From assembly GCA_950075905.1 (NCBI GenBank), contig CATMVR010000056.1, positions 1 to 13,416 of the forward strand: a DNA stretch of 13,416 bases, in the 5' to 3' direction. The notes under the pieces were generated by a model, which was not told the origin of the DNA, did not search any database, and saw nothing but the letters and a program-made list of their open reading frames with translations. The translations under genes and the position numbers were made by a program. Positions 1-7,667 of the stretch are shown piece by piece; position 1 is the first letter of the stretch; the number at the start of each line of letters is the position of its first letter. Origin of the DNA: an uncultured Persicitalea sp. (lineage in GTDB: Bacteria > Bacteroidota > Bacteroidia > Cytophagales > Spirosomataceae).

Positions 1-866
1 TCCAGTCCTTTGGCTTTCTGCTTTTTTGATTCTGGTTTTTCAATCAGCCGCTCGTAAGCCTGCCGGGGCGTGAAAATGTCTCCCTTTTTTGCTCCATTTT
101 CTACCTCCTTCATTTTCTTCCAGAAATCGGGTGAATAATTCTGACTCCGACCAATATCATACATCTGCTCGCGGTCGAGGAGTAGCCCTCCCCTCTCCAA
201 CCGGTTCACCTGCTTATCCAGCCTCTGCCATTGCTGCTCTTCTGTGATCTCGGGTTTGTATCTAAATGATTGTTCAAAGTCCTTTTTGCTCTTGGTTAGC
301 CAGGCCTCGTAGTTAAACTGGCGGCTACCGCTGTCGGGATGCAATGACCGGCTCATGGTCTTATCTCGGGCCGATACAATTACGTGGATGTGTGTCTGCT
401 CACCCTCCTTTTTCTGTTTAGGTTGTACCTGTCCTGTCTGTACTTCCTCATCAAGCCCAGAGTACTGCCGATTTTTATGAACGGTAGCATACCAAACCAC
501 ATCATTTCCTTCCACTTCTACGAGATGCTTACTTTTGAAGTTTTGGGCGTAGTTGTCCATGACCTGACGGGTGTAGGATTTCAGTTTTTCCTCATCCCCT
601 TCCAAGTGTCGAAGTTCCTCACGGCTCGGGGAGATCACTAGCGAATGAAAGTGCGGCTTATTCTTTCGCAAGCCTTTTACATTGGCATCAATATGTTCCT
701 GCACTTCCTGGCTGTCAATACCCTCGCGTTTCTGGTCGAAGAAGATTGAACGTTGGGGGTCTCGGTCTTCCCTCGCCTCATGTTCAAGGTAGTTGACGAG
801 TGCCTGGGAAGTACCGGTATTTGTGTAGATGCCGCCTTTGCTGGCAGGCAAAACGCGAATGACCAT
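1..866 (-). CDS. btgB: Mobilization relaxase, BtgB-like, C-terminus cut by window start
   Basis: The reading frame opens at an ATG (864-866) and runs without a stop to base 1, giving 288 residues of an incomplete protein. The N-terminus (VIRVLPASKGGIYTNTGTSQ) and the layout after a BtgA-like gene resemble the Bacteroides BtgB/DUF5712-type relaxases, which nick oriT and lead single-stranded DNA into conjugation. Histidine pairs typical of HUH relaxases are visible: PHFH at residues 71-74, and THIHVIVSARD at 158-168 (H159 and H161), with H130 a possible third ligand. The part after residue 200 is charged and probably helical. The start lies 67 nt after the stop of the accessory gene, so the two are probably co-transcribed, although an AT-rich palindrome lies in the gap. 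A relaxase identity is fairly sure; the exact family and the metal ligands are inferred from memory of the family. Confidence 0.8.
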   Translation of the reverse strand, partial: MVIRVLPASKGGIYTNTGTSQALVNYLEHEAREDRDPQRSIFFDQKREGIDSQEVQEHIDANVKGLRKNKPHFHSLVISPSREELRHLEGDEEKLKSYTRQVMDNYAQNFKSKHLVEVEGNDVVWYATVHKNRQYSGLDEEVQTGQVQPKQKKEGEQTHIHVIVSARDKTMSRSLHPDSGSRQFNYEAWLTKSKKDFEQSFRYKPEITEEQQWQRLDKQVNRLERGGLLLDREQMYDIGRSQNYSPDFWKKMKEVENGAKKGDIFTPRQAYERLIEKPESKKQKAKGL

Positions 867-873
867 TAGCTAT

Positions 874-903
874 GATATTTAAATATTGATATTTTGAAAT
901 ACT
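874..903. repeat. AT-rich intergenic motif before btgB
   Basis: TGATATTTTGAAA (887-899) is the exact reverse complement of the 13-mer TTTCAAAATATCA found in three other gaps. It is joined to GATATTTAAATATTGATA (874-891), giving nested short palindromes. It lies between btgA and the btgB start. Confidence 0.55.
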
Positions 904-933
904 GGAATAATAAAATCACAGTGTTCTATCACA

Positions 934-1458
934 TCAGTATTTCATTATTAATTCATCATAGCGTTCCTGGTACCGCTTACTGGCCCACTCCTGTAGTTCA
1001 GCCAATTTATCGGGCGTGTCGCGGTGTTGGTGGAAAAGCAGGTTCAGCACCAGGTCACTCGTCAAGTAGGAGTACAAACTCATGTCCCGGATGAATCCCA
1101 GGTCAGTACTATGGGTTGGTGTTTGGGAAATTGGCGTCTGGTCAAGTCGTTGATCTACCTTTTCGAGGTGCTGCCGGACGGGCTCCATATACCACTTTTC
1201 GTGGCTCTGTAGGTAGGTGATAATTCGCTCGGTAGTGCGGATGACGGTTTCCTTCAATGGATTCTTATCGTCCTCCCGACTTGGGTCGTAATCCAGTTCA
1301 ATGTAGTGAGCTACGGCTTTGCTCAGATATTCATTGAGCGTTACTTTAGAAGGTTTATTAGGTCCCTTTTTACGGGCCCGTTTTTGGTTAATTTTTTCGA
1401 CTTGCTTGCGGGCGCGCTTGGCTACCTCGGCATCAATCTTCACGGTTTCTCTCTCCAT
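934..1458 (-). CDS. btgA: Mobilization accessory protein, BtgA-like
   Basis: This 174-aa protein probably binds oriT and helps the relaxase. It opens with a short possible beta strand (ERETVKID) followed by a very basic helix (residues 10-33, many Lys/Arg) and a second helix around KVTLNEYLSKAVAHYI (38-53), the pattern of ribbon-helix-helix DNA-binding proteins. The C-terminal half is a mixed acidic helical region. The match to BtgA rests on this pattern plus its position directly before a BtgB-like relaxase. I chose the ATG at 1456-1458; the same frame can be extended to a TTG at 1471-1473, but that adds only five residues. A 9-bp inverted repeat (1474-1482 with 1499-1507) lies just upstream and is a plausible operator if the protein represses itself, as many such proteins do. 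Confidence 0.72.
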   Translation of the reverse strand: MERETVKIDAEVAKRARKQVEKINQKRARKKGPNKPSKVTLNEYLSKAVAHYIELDYDPSREDDKNPLKETVIRTTERIITYLQSHEKWYMEPVRQHLEKVDQRLDQTPISQTPTHSTDLGFIRDMSLYSYLTSDLVLNLLFHQHRDTPDKLAELQEWASKRYQERYDELIMKY

Positions 1459-1473
1459 CTCAAAATCAAGCAA

Positions 1474-1507
1474 TTGAATATTAGCGTGTACAAGTGAAAA
1501 TATTCAA
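1474..1507. promoter_or_regulatory. Inverted repeat upstream of btgA, possible operator
   Basis: TTGAATATT (1474-1482) is matched exactly by AATATTCAA (1499-1507), with 16 nt between, and ends 15 nt before the btgA ATG. Its position suits a binding site for the ribbon-helix-helix protein BtgA or part of oriT. The function is inferred; the repeat itself is visible. Confidence 0.4.
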
Positions 1508-1698
1508 GTTCCTCACATAAAGGCAGTTGAAATTCAGCCGTACACTTTTACTTCTCTTTAATTCATTTAACTATCTATCTATCAATAAATTATGAACTGC
1601 TATCTTGCTATCCGCAAAAATTAGCCATCCCCTCCCCTAGTTCTTACTTTCGAGCCGCTAAAATAATTAACGGCCGTAATTCCACAAAACAAAAAATA
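1508..1698. other. Non-coding region upstream of the mobilization genes, candidate oriT
   Basis: The 1459-1805 gap holds no convincing gene. Accessory-relaxase operons usually have oriT directly upstream, so the origin of transfer most likely lies here. Visible parts are a CTAT repeat near 1571-1583, an AT-rich stretch, a pyrimidine-rich run (CCATCCCCTCCCCTAG, near 1625-1640) and the short palindrome ACGGCCGT (1670-1677). I cannot name the nic site because I know no reliable consensus for this relaxase group. Confidence 0.35.
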
Positions 1699-1739
1699 GT
1701 CTGGTTACTAATTTTGAAAACACATACTAGTAACCAGAC
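1687..1739 (-). terminator. Rho-independent terminator after the ardC/small-gene pair
   Basis: GTCTGGTTACTA (1699-1710) pairs perfectly with TAGTAACCAGAC (1728-1739), leaving a 17-nt loop. Read on the minus strand, the stem is followed by TATTTTTTGTTTTG, a good U-rich tract. It sits 66 nt after the stop of the small gene at 1806-2159 and upstream of btgA, so it would separate the two transcription units. Confidence 0.7.
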
Positions 1740-1753
1740 CAAAAAAGGGTTTT

Positions 1754-1800
1754 TATTTCAAAATATCATAATCTTATAATCACAATATTTCAAAATCATA
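1754..1800. repeat. AT-rich intergenic motif, two copies
   Basis: The 13-mer TTTCAAAATATCA (1756-1768) is one of four exact copies in the window, all between genes. A second, imperfect copy (ATATTTCAAAATCATA) follows at about 1785-1800. They lie between the end of the small gene at 1806 and the terminator. A role as protein-binding site is inferred from recurrence. Confidence 0.55.
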
Positions 1801-1805
1801 GTAAT

Positions 1806-2159
1806 TCATTTTATAGCTTCCACCTCCCCAGCGATGGCAATCATCTTTCTAAACTCCTCAGCAGGTATATGAGTCCATTGGGGATGTCTGAAAGCTTTTC
1901 CATCGGCAAAATCGAATTTCACTAAATCCGTAGTCTGATCAAGACGACCAGGCCGATACTGTTCAATGTAAATCATCTTTTGAGCTTCCACCTTGTACCG
2001 TTTCACTACCTCATTTGCGATCAACTCAGCGGCATTAGTTACACTCATTCCTACATTTATATCAGTCGCTACCACTATGCTGGACCGTCGATAGATAGTA
2101 ATCAGGCAGGCGCTTGGGTACCGGTTTGGGGCAATGAATTCAAGGGTATACTGTTCCAT
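1806..2159 (-). CDS. Small conserved-looking protein of unknown function
   Basis: I do not recognise a named family. The 117-aa product starts MEQYTLEFIAPNRYP and has a beta-rich first half (CLITIYRRSSIVVAT), a central SVTNAAELIANEVVKRY helix, then aromatic/charged segments (MIYIEQYRPGR, KFDFADG) and a C-terminal helix. There is no signal peptide or membrane segment, so it should be cytoplasmic. I recall similar short proteins on Bacteroidota plasmids, without a function. The frame could start at 2213, but that start lies inside a perfect hairpin and would add 18 residues of unlikely sequence, so the ATG at 2157-2159 is preferred. It follows the ardC-like gene by 62 nt in the same direction and is followed by a good terminator, so the two probably form one unit, possibly an anti-restriction or establishment pair. 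Confidence 0.65.
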   Translation of the reverse strand: MEQYTLEFIAPNRYPSACLITIYRRSSIVVATDINVGMSVTNAAELIANEVVKRYKVEAQKMIYIEQYRPGRLDQTTDLVKFDFADGKAFRHPQWTHIPAEEFRKMIAIAGEVEAIK

Positions 2160-2173
2160 ATAGTTAAAGATGT

Positions 2174-2212
2174 TGCCTTGCCGTCTAAGAATGATTATTA
2201 GACGGCAAGGCA
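2174..2212. promoter_or_regulatory. Perfect 15-bp hairpin between ardC and the small gene
   Basis: TGCCTTGCCGTCTAA (2174-2188) pairs exactly with TTAGACGGCAAGGCA (2198-2212) around a 9-nt loop. It starts 10 nt after the ardC stop on the minus strand. No U-tract follows on that strand (AACATCTTTAAC), so it is not a textbook terminator. An attenuator, an mRNA-stabilizing end for ardC, or a protein-binding site are the main options. Confidence 0.6.
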
Positions 2213-2221
2213 TTTCAACTA

Positions 2222-3112
2222 CTATTCGGTTTGATAGCTGATATTTTGAATGAAGTTGGCGGCTCGCTGTGCCTTTTGGGCCGCCTCGAAGAAAAAGCGT
2301 TTGTCATCCCGTAGCCGCTCCAGCCAACCCGCAATATAGGCCGCGCTGTTCTCAATGGTTTTCGCGCTAATGCCACTGATCCCACACAGGTAAGCAGCTC
2401 CCAATTCGGCGGTTAGTTCTTCCTTGGTGTACGTCTGACTACCAAAGGGCGCAATTCCCGTAATCTCTGGACGGTTTAACCGGCTGCTGTGTCCGGTCGA
2501 GTGGACCAATTCATGAAACAGGACACTGTAATAATCCTCGGGTGATTTGAAGTTTTGGGCAGGTGCCATGTTTACCAAGTCAAGCGCGGGCGAGTAGTAG
2601 CAGCGGCTAACGTCATTACTCACTAAGCGGGGACAATTGGGCATTTGGTCGAGAATACGCTCACAGGCTTCAACTACCTTGGGGCGGGTTTGCTCCTTGG
2701 GCTCCTGAATTTCGACGGACAAGGTCGTATCCTCAATGTTGAACACACGGTAATAGCGCAAAATGAGCCGATTCTTTTCGCTCTTGTCCCCTTCTTTCTC
2801 GGGTTTAAGCGGCTTCCAGAAAACAACAGGCAAACTGACGGCACCTTTTTTCACCTTTCCCCCTAGCTCTACTACCTGATTGAAGGTTAGAAACATAGGC
2901 GTACTGTAAGGAGTGAGGGCCAACAAAAAAGCGTTCACCCCGCTGTAAGGTCGCTTGGTGGCGTAGTTATGGGGGATGCTGTATTGCTGCCCGTCCACTA
3001 CTGCCACTTTCCAGGGCTTGCGCCATGGAATCACGCCGTTTTCCAACTTCTTCACGATTTGACCGTTAATAAATCCATAAATGTCAAATACTTCTTTCTG
3101 CTGCGCTTTCAT
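2222..3112 (-). CDS. ardC: ArdC-type anti-restriction protein with zincin metalloprotease domain
   Basis: The 296-aa product matches the two-part plan of ArdC-like proteins. Residues 1-130 resemble the ssDNA-binding N-terminal domain, with the typical GVIPWRKPW (26-34) and YSGVNAFLLAL (56-66) segments. Residues 150-296 carry a zincin-like peptidase with the zinc motif HELVH (H200, E201, H204) followed by a glutamate-rich helix (KEELTAELGAAYLCG, about 230-244) that could supply the third ligand. Such proteins are carried by plasmids and are thought to protect incoming single-stranded DNA from host restriction. The ATG at 3110-3112 is the natural start. A 36-bp perfect palindrome begins 40 nt upstream, and TAGTATTG (3138-3145, minus), near the Bacteroidota -7 element, lies just inside it, so a repressor there could shut the promoter. 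The domain calls are solid; the in vivo target is inferred from the family. Confidence 0.85.
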   Translation of the reverse strand: MKAQQKEVFDIYGFINGQIVKKLENGVIPWRKPWKVAVVDGQQYSIPHNYATKRPYSGVNAFLLALTPYSTPMFLTFNQVVELGGKVKKGAVSLPVVFWKPLKPEKEGDKSEKNRLILRYYRVFNIEDTTLSVEIQEPKEQTRPKVVEACERILDQMPNCPRLVSNDVSRCYYSPALDLVNMAPAQNFKSPEDYYSVLFHELVHSTGHSSRLNRPEITGIAPFGSQTYTKEELTAELGAAYLCGISGISAKTIENSAAYIAGWLERLRDDKRFFFEAAQKAQRAANFIQNISYQTE

Positions 3113-3151
3113 CGTACTGTCGTTTAGTGTTTTATGACAATACTAAGATAC

Positions 3152-3187
3152 TCAATATATCAATATTTTAAAATATTGATATATTGA
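3152..3187. promoter_or_regulatory. 36-bp perfect palindrome upstream of ardC, probable operator
   Basis: TCAATATATCAATATTTT (3152-3169) is followed directly by its exact reverse complement (3170-3187), with no spacer. It contains nested AATATTTT/AAAATATT and TATATTGA/TCAATATA half-sites. It lies between the promoter-like -7 sequence of ardC and the upstream gene. A dimeric or tetrameric DNA-binding protein is the likely reader; extrusion as a cruciform is the alternative. Confidence 0.6.
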
Positions 3188-3303
3188 AATAATATACAAC
3201 TGGAACTTTTGTTCCCTTCAATTCCTGATTGCGAAGAAGTAGTGGATTAGACTTGGAAGAGATCTATGAGCAAATTATTTTGATATTATGAACTACCCAA
3301 ACA

Positions 3304-3323
3304 TTGATATTTCAAAATATCAA
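3304..3323. repeat. AT-rich intergenic palindrome with exact 13-mer
   Basis: TTGATATTTCAAAATATCAA is a 20-bp palindrome broken only at its central pair, and contains TTTCAAAATATCA (3310-3322). It sits between the res terminator and the ardC control region. It resembles the motifs at 887-899, 1756-1768 and 7692-7704. Confidence 0.55.
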
Positions 3324-3344
3324 TAAATCAAAATACTGAACAAC

Positions 3345-3376
3345 TCACGAAAAGAAGCTGATTCAGACCATCAGCT
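3345..3376 (-). terminator. Terminator-like hairpin at the end of res
   Basis: AGCTGAT (3356-3362) pairs exactly with ATCAGCT (3370-3376) around a 7-nt loop. On the minus strand the stem starts at the last base of the res stop codon and is followed by TCTTTTCG. The stem is short and the U-tract imperfect, so this is a moderate call. Confidence 0.5.
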
Positions 3377-6039
3377 CACAGCGCCTCCACCAGGCTCATA
3401 AACTCTTCCAGGGTATGGGAGCCATTTAAGGAATTCTTTTCAAAAACCATAAAGTACTTGAACTGCTGACCAGCATTGGTAGACCAGGAATTACCTAGCC
3501 TGATCTTGGCGGCACTGTTGGAGTTATCGAGGTGGTCGCCCTTGGTTTCCAGTAGAATCAAATTGCCTGATCGGGTCAGGAGAATGAAGTCGGGGTAATG
3601 ATTGGATTTGAAGCCGTTAATCGAAAATCCTTTTCCGCGTTCCAGATTGCGGTGCCAGAACACGATGTTTTCCAGGCCGGCAATGCCCAGAATCACCCGA
3701 TGTTCGAAGGCATTGAGGGTACCTTCGCGCTCGTACAGCGACTTGGTGATGAGCGGGCCTTCGTGGCCGGGAACGATCGTAGCCGGGAATTTCCAGGCGG
3801 GCTGCATGAAAACCTCGCCCGTTTGGAGCCAACGAACAAAGTTCTTCTCGGCGTACAGTTCCAGGAAGCCTTGAATTTTTTCTTTCAGTACCAGCCCAAA
3901 CCGCCGCTCATTTCTGAGAATTTCGTCAAACTCAGTGACGCTCAAATCTTCCAAAACCCGGCCCAGGTACTTGGTTACGTCGGGTTCGGAGATAGGGGAG
4001 AGGTCGCCCAGGTGTTGGCGCAACAGGTGGGAAATGTCTTTGATCTGACTACTGCGGGGTTTGGATAGAATGTGTTGCAAAAGCACATCGCGGTCGCTGC
4101 CTTTTCGGATTTTAGAAACCGAGGGACTATAACTTTCGCCACTCTGACCCACTTCGATGTCAATTTGGAACACTTCGGCCAACAGGGCCTGAAAGTTTAC
4201 CTTGGTATCATTGCCCGTCAGCTTGAAATCCTTCAAAAGGCCGTTGCGCGTCACTTCCACGCTACCGCCCAGCGAAGCCAATAGGCCACCTTCGGGTATT
4301 TTCTGGAAAAATCGGGGTAAAATCCATTCGGAAGCTACCGCTACAAAACCGCTGCGCATGGGGTAACTCGTTACTTTGTCGGCCATGTCTTTAAAAATAG
4401 GGTCATCAGGACTGTTTGCCAATTGCGCCATTTGCGCTTCGGTCTTGCGTGATTCTTCCTCTGCCAGATTCGTAATATCATCCAGAACGGTTCCGGCCAG
4501 GGTACCTTGCGGTGGAGTGCTGTTGCCGGAAGGATCAAATGATATCTTGCCCAGGTCTATTTCATCCCCGGTATTCTCGCCTTTCCGGTCAAAGAGCGAA
4601 TACTGCGGTTGCTCGTCCGCCCAGGCCGACACAGGAAGCTCGTCGGCTTTGTTTTCGGCGCGGTAATCTTTCTCGCTGAAACCTGCCGCCTGCAAGCCAT
4701 GAATGATGTTTTGCAGGGTGTTTTCGAATTTTAGCGAAGCCGTTAGTACGTACGACATGTTCAGCATCTTGTGCTGATGCGACGTGACGTAAGGCTGCCG
4801 TAGCACCCGCCCCACGATTTGCTCCACATCCACCGCCGAGGAGCGGTCGGCCAGCGAGGCCAGCACGTAGGCAAAGGGACAGTCCCAGCCTTCTTTCAGG
4901 GCATTGACCGTAATTATGTACCGCACCGGGCACTTGGGCGACAGCAGATCTACCCCTTTCAGCTCGTTGATGGTGGCGGTTTTGATTTTGATTTGTTCCT
5001 CTTTAATTCCCGCCTTGACCAGTAGTGCTTTTAGCTTCTCGAAAGTGGTGTTTTCTTCGCCCGTGCGGGGCTGCGCCTGAAACAGCACAATGGGCCGGAT
5101 GTACTTGCCGCCCGCCTTTTGCTCGGCCATAGCCATTTGTTCCAGGTTGCGCTGTAGGTGCAGGGCGCTGTCGATGACTTCGGTTTTCTCACGGTGATTG
5201 TAGGCAATGATGGGCAGTTTGACCATGTGCTCTCTTTTGAGCTTGATGGCCGACACCATGCTCACGATGTTGGCGTTCTCTTTGGGCGTGGCCGTCAGAT
5301 CCAGTACACAGCGGGGGTTGAGGGCTTTGAGCATATCTACGCTCAGGTCGCTCTCGGCATTATGGCTTTCGTCCACCACCACCACCGGACTCAAACTCCT
5401 GATGACGTTGATGAGGGCCGACTCGTCGGTATCGCCCAGCACGTGGCTACGATCGGTGAGTAAGTCCACAAAGGGAGCCAACTGACCATTTTCCTGATAC
5501 ACCTTGCGGTCGTCTTTGTTCCGCGCCCGTAGACTGGCGAAGCTCATCACAAAAATACTGAGCTGCTCCTGCACCACCCCGGGATTGAAGTTGGCTCCCT
5601 GCAAGAGGCGGTCCTTATCGTATACATCCACGCGGTGATTGAAGAGCGTGTTGAGCTTCTGCCGATAGGGGTGATTGGGATCGCTGAGGTTCTTTACCGT
5701 TTGTTCCAGCAGATTGCTCCAAGGTACCAGCCACACTACGGCTTTGGGTTCGTCCGGCGACAATCGTTGCTGAGGTAGCCGGTCGAAGATCACTTTCAGC
5801 GCGTTGCAGGCGATGAAGGTCTTGCCTCCGGCGGTAGGTACTTTCACGCATAGGTGTATTGCCCCCGGAATGGTTTTGGGGTAGGGCCGCATTCCCTTGC
5901 GCGTGATGGCATTGTAGGGCCCCAGCCGATCTTCCCAGTAGGTGTTGAAGGACGTGGCCGGATCACCCTGTTTGGCCAGGTAGTCGAAGTAGGTGCGGAG
6001 ATCGTTGAGAACATCCTGTTGGTAGCTTTTTAACTCCAT
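3376..6039 (-). CDS. res: Type III restriction enzyme, Res helicase-nuclease subunit
   Basis: This 887-aa protein is the ATP-dependent cleavage subunit that works with Mod: it moves along unmethylated DNA and cuts it. Superfamily 2 helicase motifs appear in order: Walker A VPTAGGKT (67-74), DESH box (223-226), LTATP (248-252), ALKEGWDCP (380-388) and QIVGRVLRQP (407-416). A long linker follows, then a C-terminal PD-(D/E)XK nuclease with PDF (D817) and ETK (E831, K833). Length is normal for type III Res, and no motif residue is visibly missing, so it is probably active. The start is 4 nt after the mod stop, indicating translational coupling in one operon. A short hairpin ends the unit at 3345-3376. 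Only Mod can set the recognition sequence, so the target cannot be read from this gene. Confidence 0.9.
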   Translation of the reverse strand: MELKSYQQDVLNDLRTYFDYLAKQGDPATSFNTYWEDRLGPYNAITRKGMRPYPKTIPGAIHLCVKVPTAGGKTFIACNALKVIFDRLPQQRLSPDEPKAVVWLVPWSNLLEQTVKNLSDPNHPYRQKLNTLFNHRVDVYDKDRLLQGANFNPGVVQEQLSIFVMSFASLRARNKDDRKVYQENGQLAPFVDLLTDRSHVLGDTDESALINVIRSLSPVVVVDESHNAESDLSVDMLKALNPRCVLDLTATPKENANIVSMVSAIKLKREHMVKLPIIAYNHREKTEVIDSALHLQRNLEQMAMAEQKAGGKYIRPIVLFQAQPRTGEENTTFEKLKALLVKAGIKEEQIKIKTATINELKGVDLLSPKCPVRYIITVNALKEGWDCPFAYVLASLADRSSAVDVEQIVGRVLRQPYVTSHQHKMLNMSYVLTASLKFENTLQNIIHGLQAAGFSEKDYRAENKADELPVSAWADEQPQYSLFDRKGENTGDEIDLGKISFDPSGNSTPPQGTLAGTVLDDITNLAEEESRKTEAQMAQLANSPDDPIFKDMADKVTSYPMRSGFVAVASEWILPRFFQKIPEGGLLASLGGSVEVTRNGLLKDFKLTGNDTKVNFQALLAEVFQIDIEVGQSGESYSPSVSKIRKGSDRDVLLQHILSKPRSSQIKDISHLLRQHLGDLSPISEPDVTKYLGRVLEDLSVTEFDEILRNERRFGLVLKEKIQGFLELYAEKNFVRWLQTGEVFMQPAWKFPATIVPGHEGPLITKSLYEREGTLNAFEHRVILGIAGLENIVFWHRNLERGKGFSINGFKSNHYPDFILLTRSGNLILLETKGDHLDNSNSAAKIRLGNSWSTNAGQQFKYFMVFEKNSLNGSHTLEEFMSLVEAL

Positions 6040-6043
6040 CGGC

Positions 6044-7657
6044 TCAGAAGCGGGTTATGTCCCTTGGTATTTTCTTAAAAATGATATTTCGGGCGAGCAT
6101 GAATTCCTCGGGCAACAGACAGTTGTCGGCGTAGAAGACGTATTGATCGGCTTTGACCTGCACGGTGGCCAGGAAATCGTAATTCAGTTCGGTCAGGTTG
6201 TCCGGCTCGTAGAAAAAGTAGTAAGCGCACTCGTCCTTTTTGCCCAAATAATAGCTTCCTTCCTGCTGGGTAGGGTCATAGGTACTGCGGGTTTCGGAAA
6301 ACCAAACGTACTCCCGGATACGCTCAACGCCTACGGTTTCGTTCAGGTGGTCGTATTCGTCGAAGAGGGGCAAACCTAACGTATAATAGTCGAAACTTCC
6401 GCCTGTGCCTTCCACTGCTTTGCTGCCTTCCCCGTAGCCTTTAATGACTCGCTTGACGCGCTCGGCGGTGATGGTTTCGGCATAGTCTTCCATTTCAATC
6501 AGGATTACTTTGCGGTTGCCGTCGTCCTGTTTGTTTAGGTTAAAGACGGCGTGGGCGGTGGTACCTGATCCGGCGAAGGAGTCTAAGATAATGTCGTTTG
6601 TATTTGAACCTAGCTGTAAAATTCTCTCAATTAGAGTAGATGGTTTTGGTGTATCAAAATGGTTTGCTTTGTCATCTCCTTGAAAAATCGCCTTAAATTC
6701 TTTTTTGGCAGCATCAGTGTGTCCAGCAAATTCATAGGGCCACCAGCTTTGAGGTACTATACCATCAGCATTCTTTAATTGATTTTTATATCTTTTGAAA
6801 GCGGGTACCTTTCCTTTTCCATCTTTACCCCAGTATATCAGATTTTCGTCTAAATGCCTCTGGTTCTCCTCTCTTGAATATGCCCAGACTCTGGTTTTCT
6901 TAGGCCATATTTCTAAACCTGTATTTGGGTTTGTAACTGGGTAGTATAGATTGGGTCTTTCGTCTGCGCTCTTGTTACAGGTATAATCGCTTGAACGAAA
7001 AATACCTTTTTCATCCTCAAACTTGTATTGCTTGTCATTCTCTTCATTTCTTGGCAAAAGGTTCCGATTCCAATTTGACGACTTCTGATAAAGCAATACA
7101 TACTCATGCATTGGTGCAACGGTCTTATGATCATTTGCAACCGTATACTTTTTTTGCCATAAAATATTGATTATAAAATTATTGTATCCAAAGATCTCAT
7201 CACAAACTAGCTTCAAATTTGATTGCTCATTATCGTCAATCGAAATAAATATAGCCCCATTATCTGCCAGCAGCTTGTGTAGTAGCTTCAATCGAGGGTA
7301 CATCATGCAGAGCCACTTATCATGGCGGCTGAGGTCTTCGCCTTCTTTGCCCACCACGGTGGCCAGCCATTTTTTTATTTTGGGGTCGTTGACGTTATCG
7401 TTGTACACCCAGCCTTCATTACCGGTGTTGTAGGGCGGGTCTATGTAGATGCACTTTACCCGGCCTTCGTATTCGGGCAATAGGGCTTTGAGTGCTTCCA
7501 GGTTGTCCCCGTGTATTATCTTATTGCCGCTACGGGTAGGTGAGGGGGTACCTCCTTCGGCGGCGGTAAAGCCATATTCGTGATTCAGTACCCGGTAGGG
7601 TATATCAAGATGGTGATTGACCACTTTGTCTTTTCCAATCCAGTGGAGGGTGGGCAT
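6044..7657 (-). CDS. mod: Type III DNA methyltransferase, Mod subunit (N6-adenine)
   Basis: The 537-aa protein has the beta-class order of adenine methyltransferases: the catalytic motif YIDPPYNTG (DPPY at 73-76) comes first and the AdoMet-binding motif LDSFAGSGTTAHAV (FAGSGTT, 361-367) comes late, with the target-recognition domain in between (about 135-350). It would methylate an adenine in an asymmetric site to protect host DNA and would also give Res its specificity. The part coding for residues 133-353 (6600-7260) is near 36% G+C by hand count, against about 50-57% on either side, a sign that the recognition domain was exchanged. Start is the ATG at 7655-7657. A possible promoter lies in the 85-nt gap upstream: TTTG (7695-7698), 19 nt, then TACTATTA (7668-7675), overlapping an AT-rich palindrome. 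Confidence 0.9.
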   Translation of the reverse strand: MPTLHWIGKDKVVNHHLDIPYRVLNHEYGFTAAEGGTPSPTRSGNKIIHGDNLEALKALLPEYEGRVKCIYIDPPYNTGNEGWVYNDNVNDPKIKKWLATVVGKEGEDLSRHDKWLCMMYPRLKLLHKLLADNGAIFISIDDNEQSNLKLVCDEIFGYNNFIINILWQKKYTVANDHKTVAPMHEYVLLYQKSSNWNRNLLPRNEENDKQYKFEDEKGIFRSSDYTCNKSADERPNLYYPVTNPNTGLEIWPKKTRVWAYSREENQRHLDENLIYWGKDGKGKVPAFKRYKNQLKNADGIVPQSWWPYEFAGHTDAAKKEFKAIFQGDDKANHFDTPKPSTLIERILQLGSNTNDIILDSFAGSGTTAHAVFNLNKQDDGNRKVILIEMEDYAETITAERVKRVIKGYGEGSKAVEGTGGSFDYYTLGLPLFDEYDHLNETVGVERIREYVWFSETRSTYDPTQQEGSYYLGKKDECAYYFFYEPDNLTELNYDFLATVQVKADQYVFYADNCLLPEEFMLARNIIFKKIPRDITRF

Positions 7658-7667
7658 AGAGAAATTT

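Noticed and set aside
384..641. 85-codon hydrophobic plus-strand frame
   Set aside because: It is opposite the relaxase gene, and its hydrophobic look is the usual shadow of a charged protein.
1459..1473. TTG start five codons upstream for btgA
   Set aside because: The ATG at 1458 starts directly before the conserved beta strand; the extension adds only MLDFE and no ribosome-binding site.
2160..2213. Upstream ATG for the small gene at 1806
   Set aside because: It would begin inside the 15-bp hairpin and code for an unlikely basic leader; the ATG at 2159 starts a more sensible protein.
3598..4068. 156-codon plus-strand frame opposite res
   Set aside because: It lies wholly opposite the well-supported nuclease end of res and has no family features; long antisense frames are common opposite such genes.
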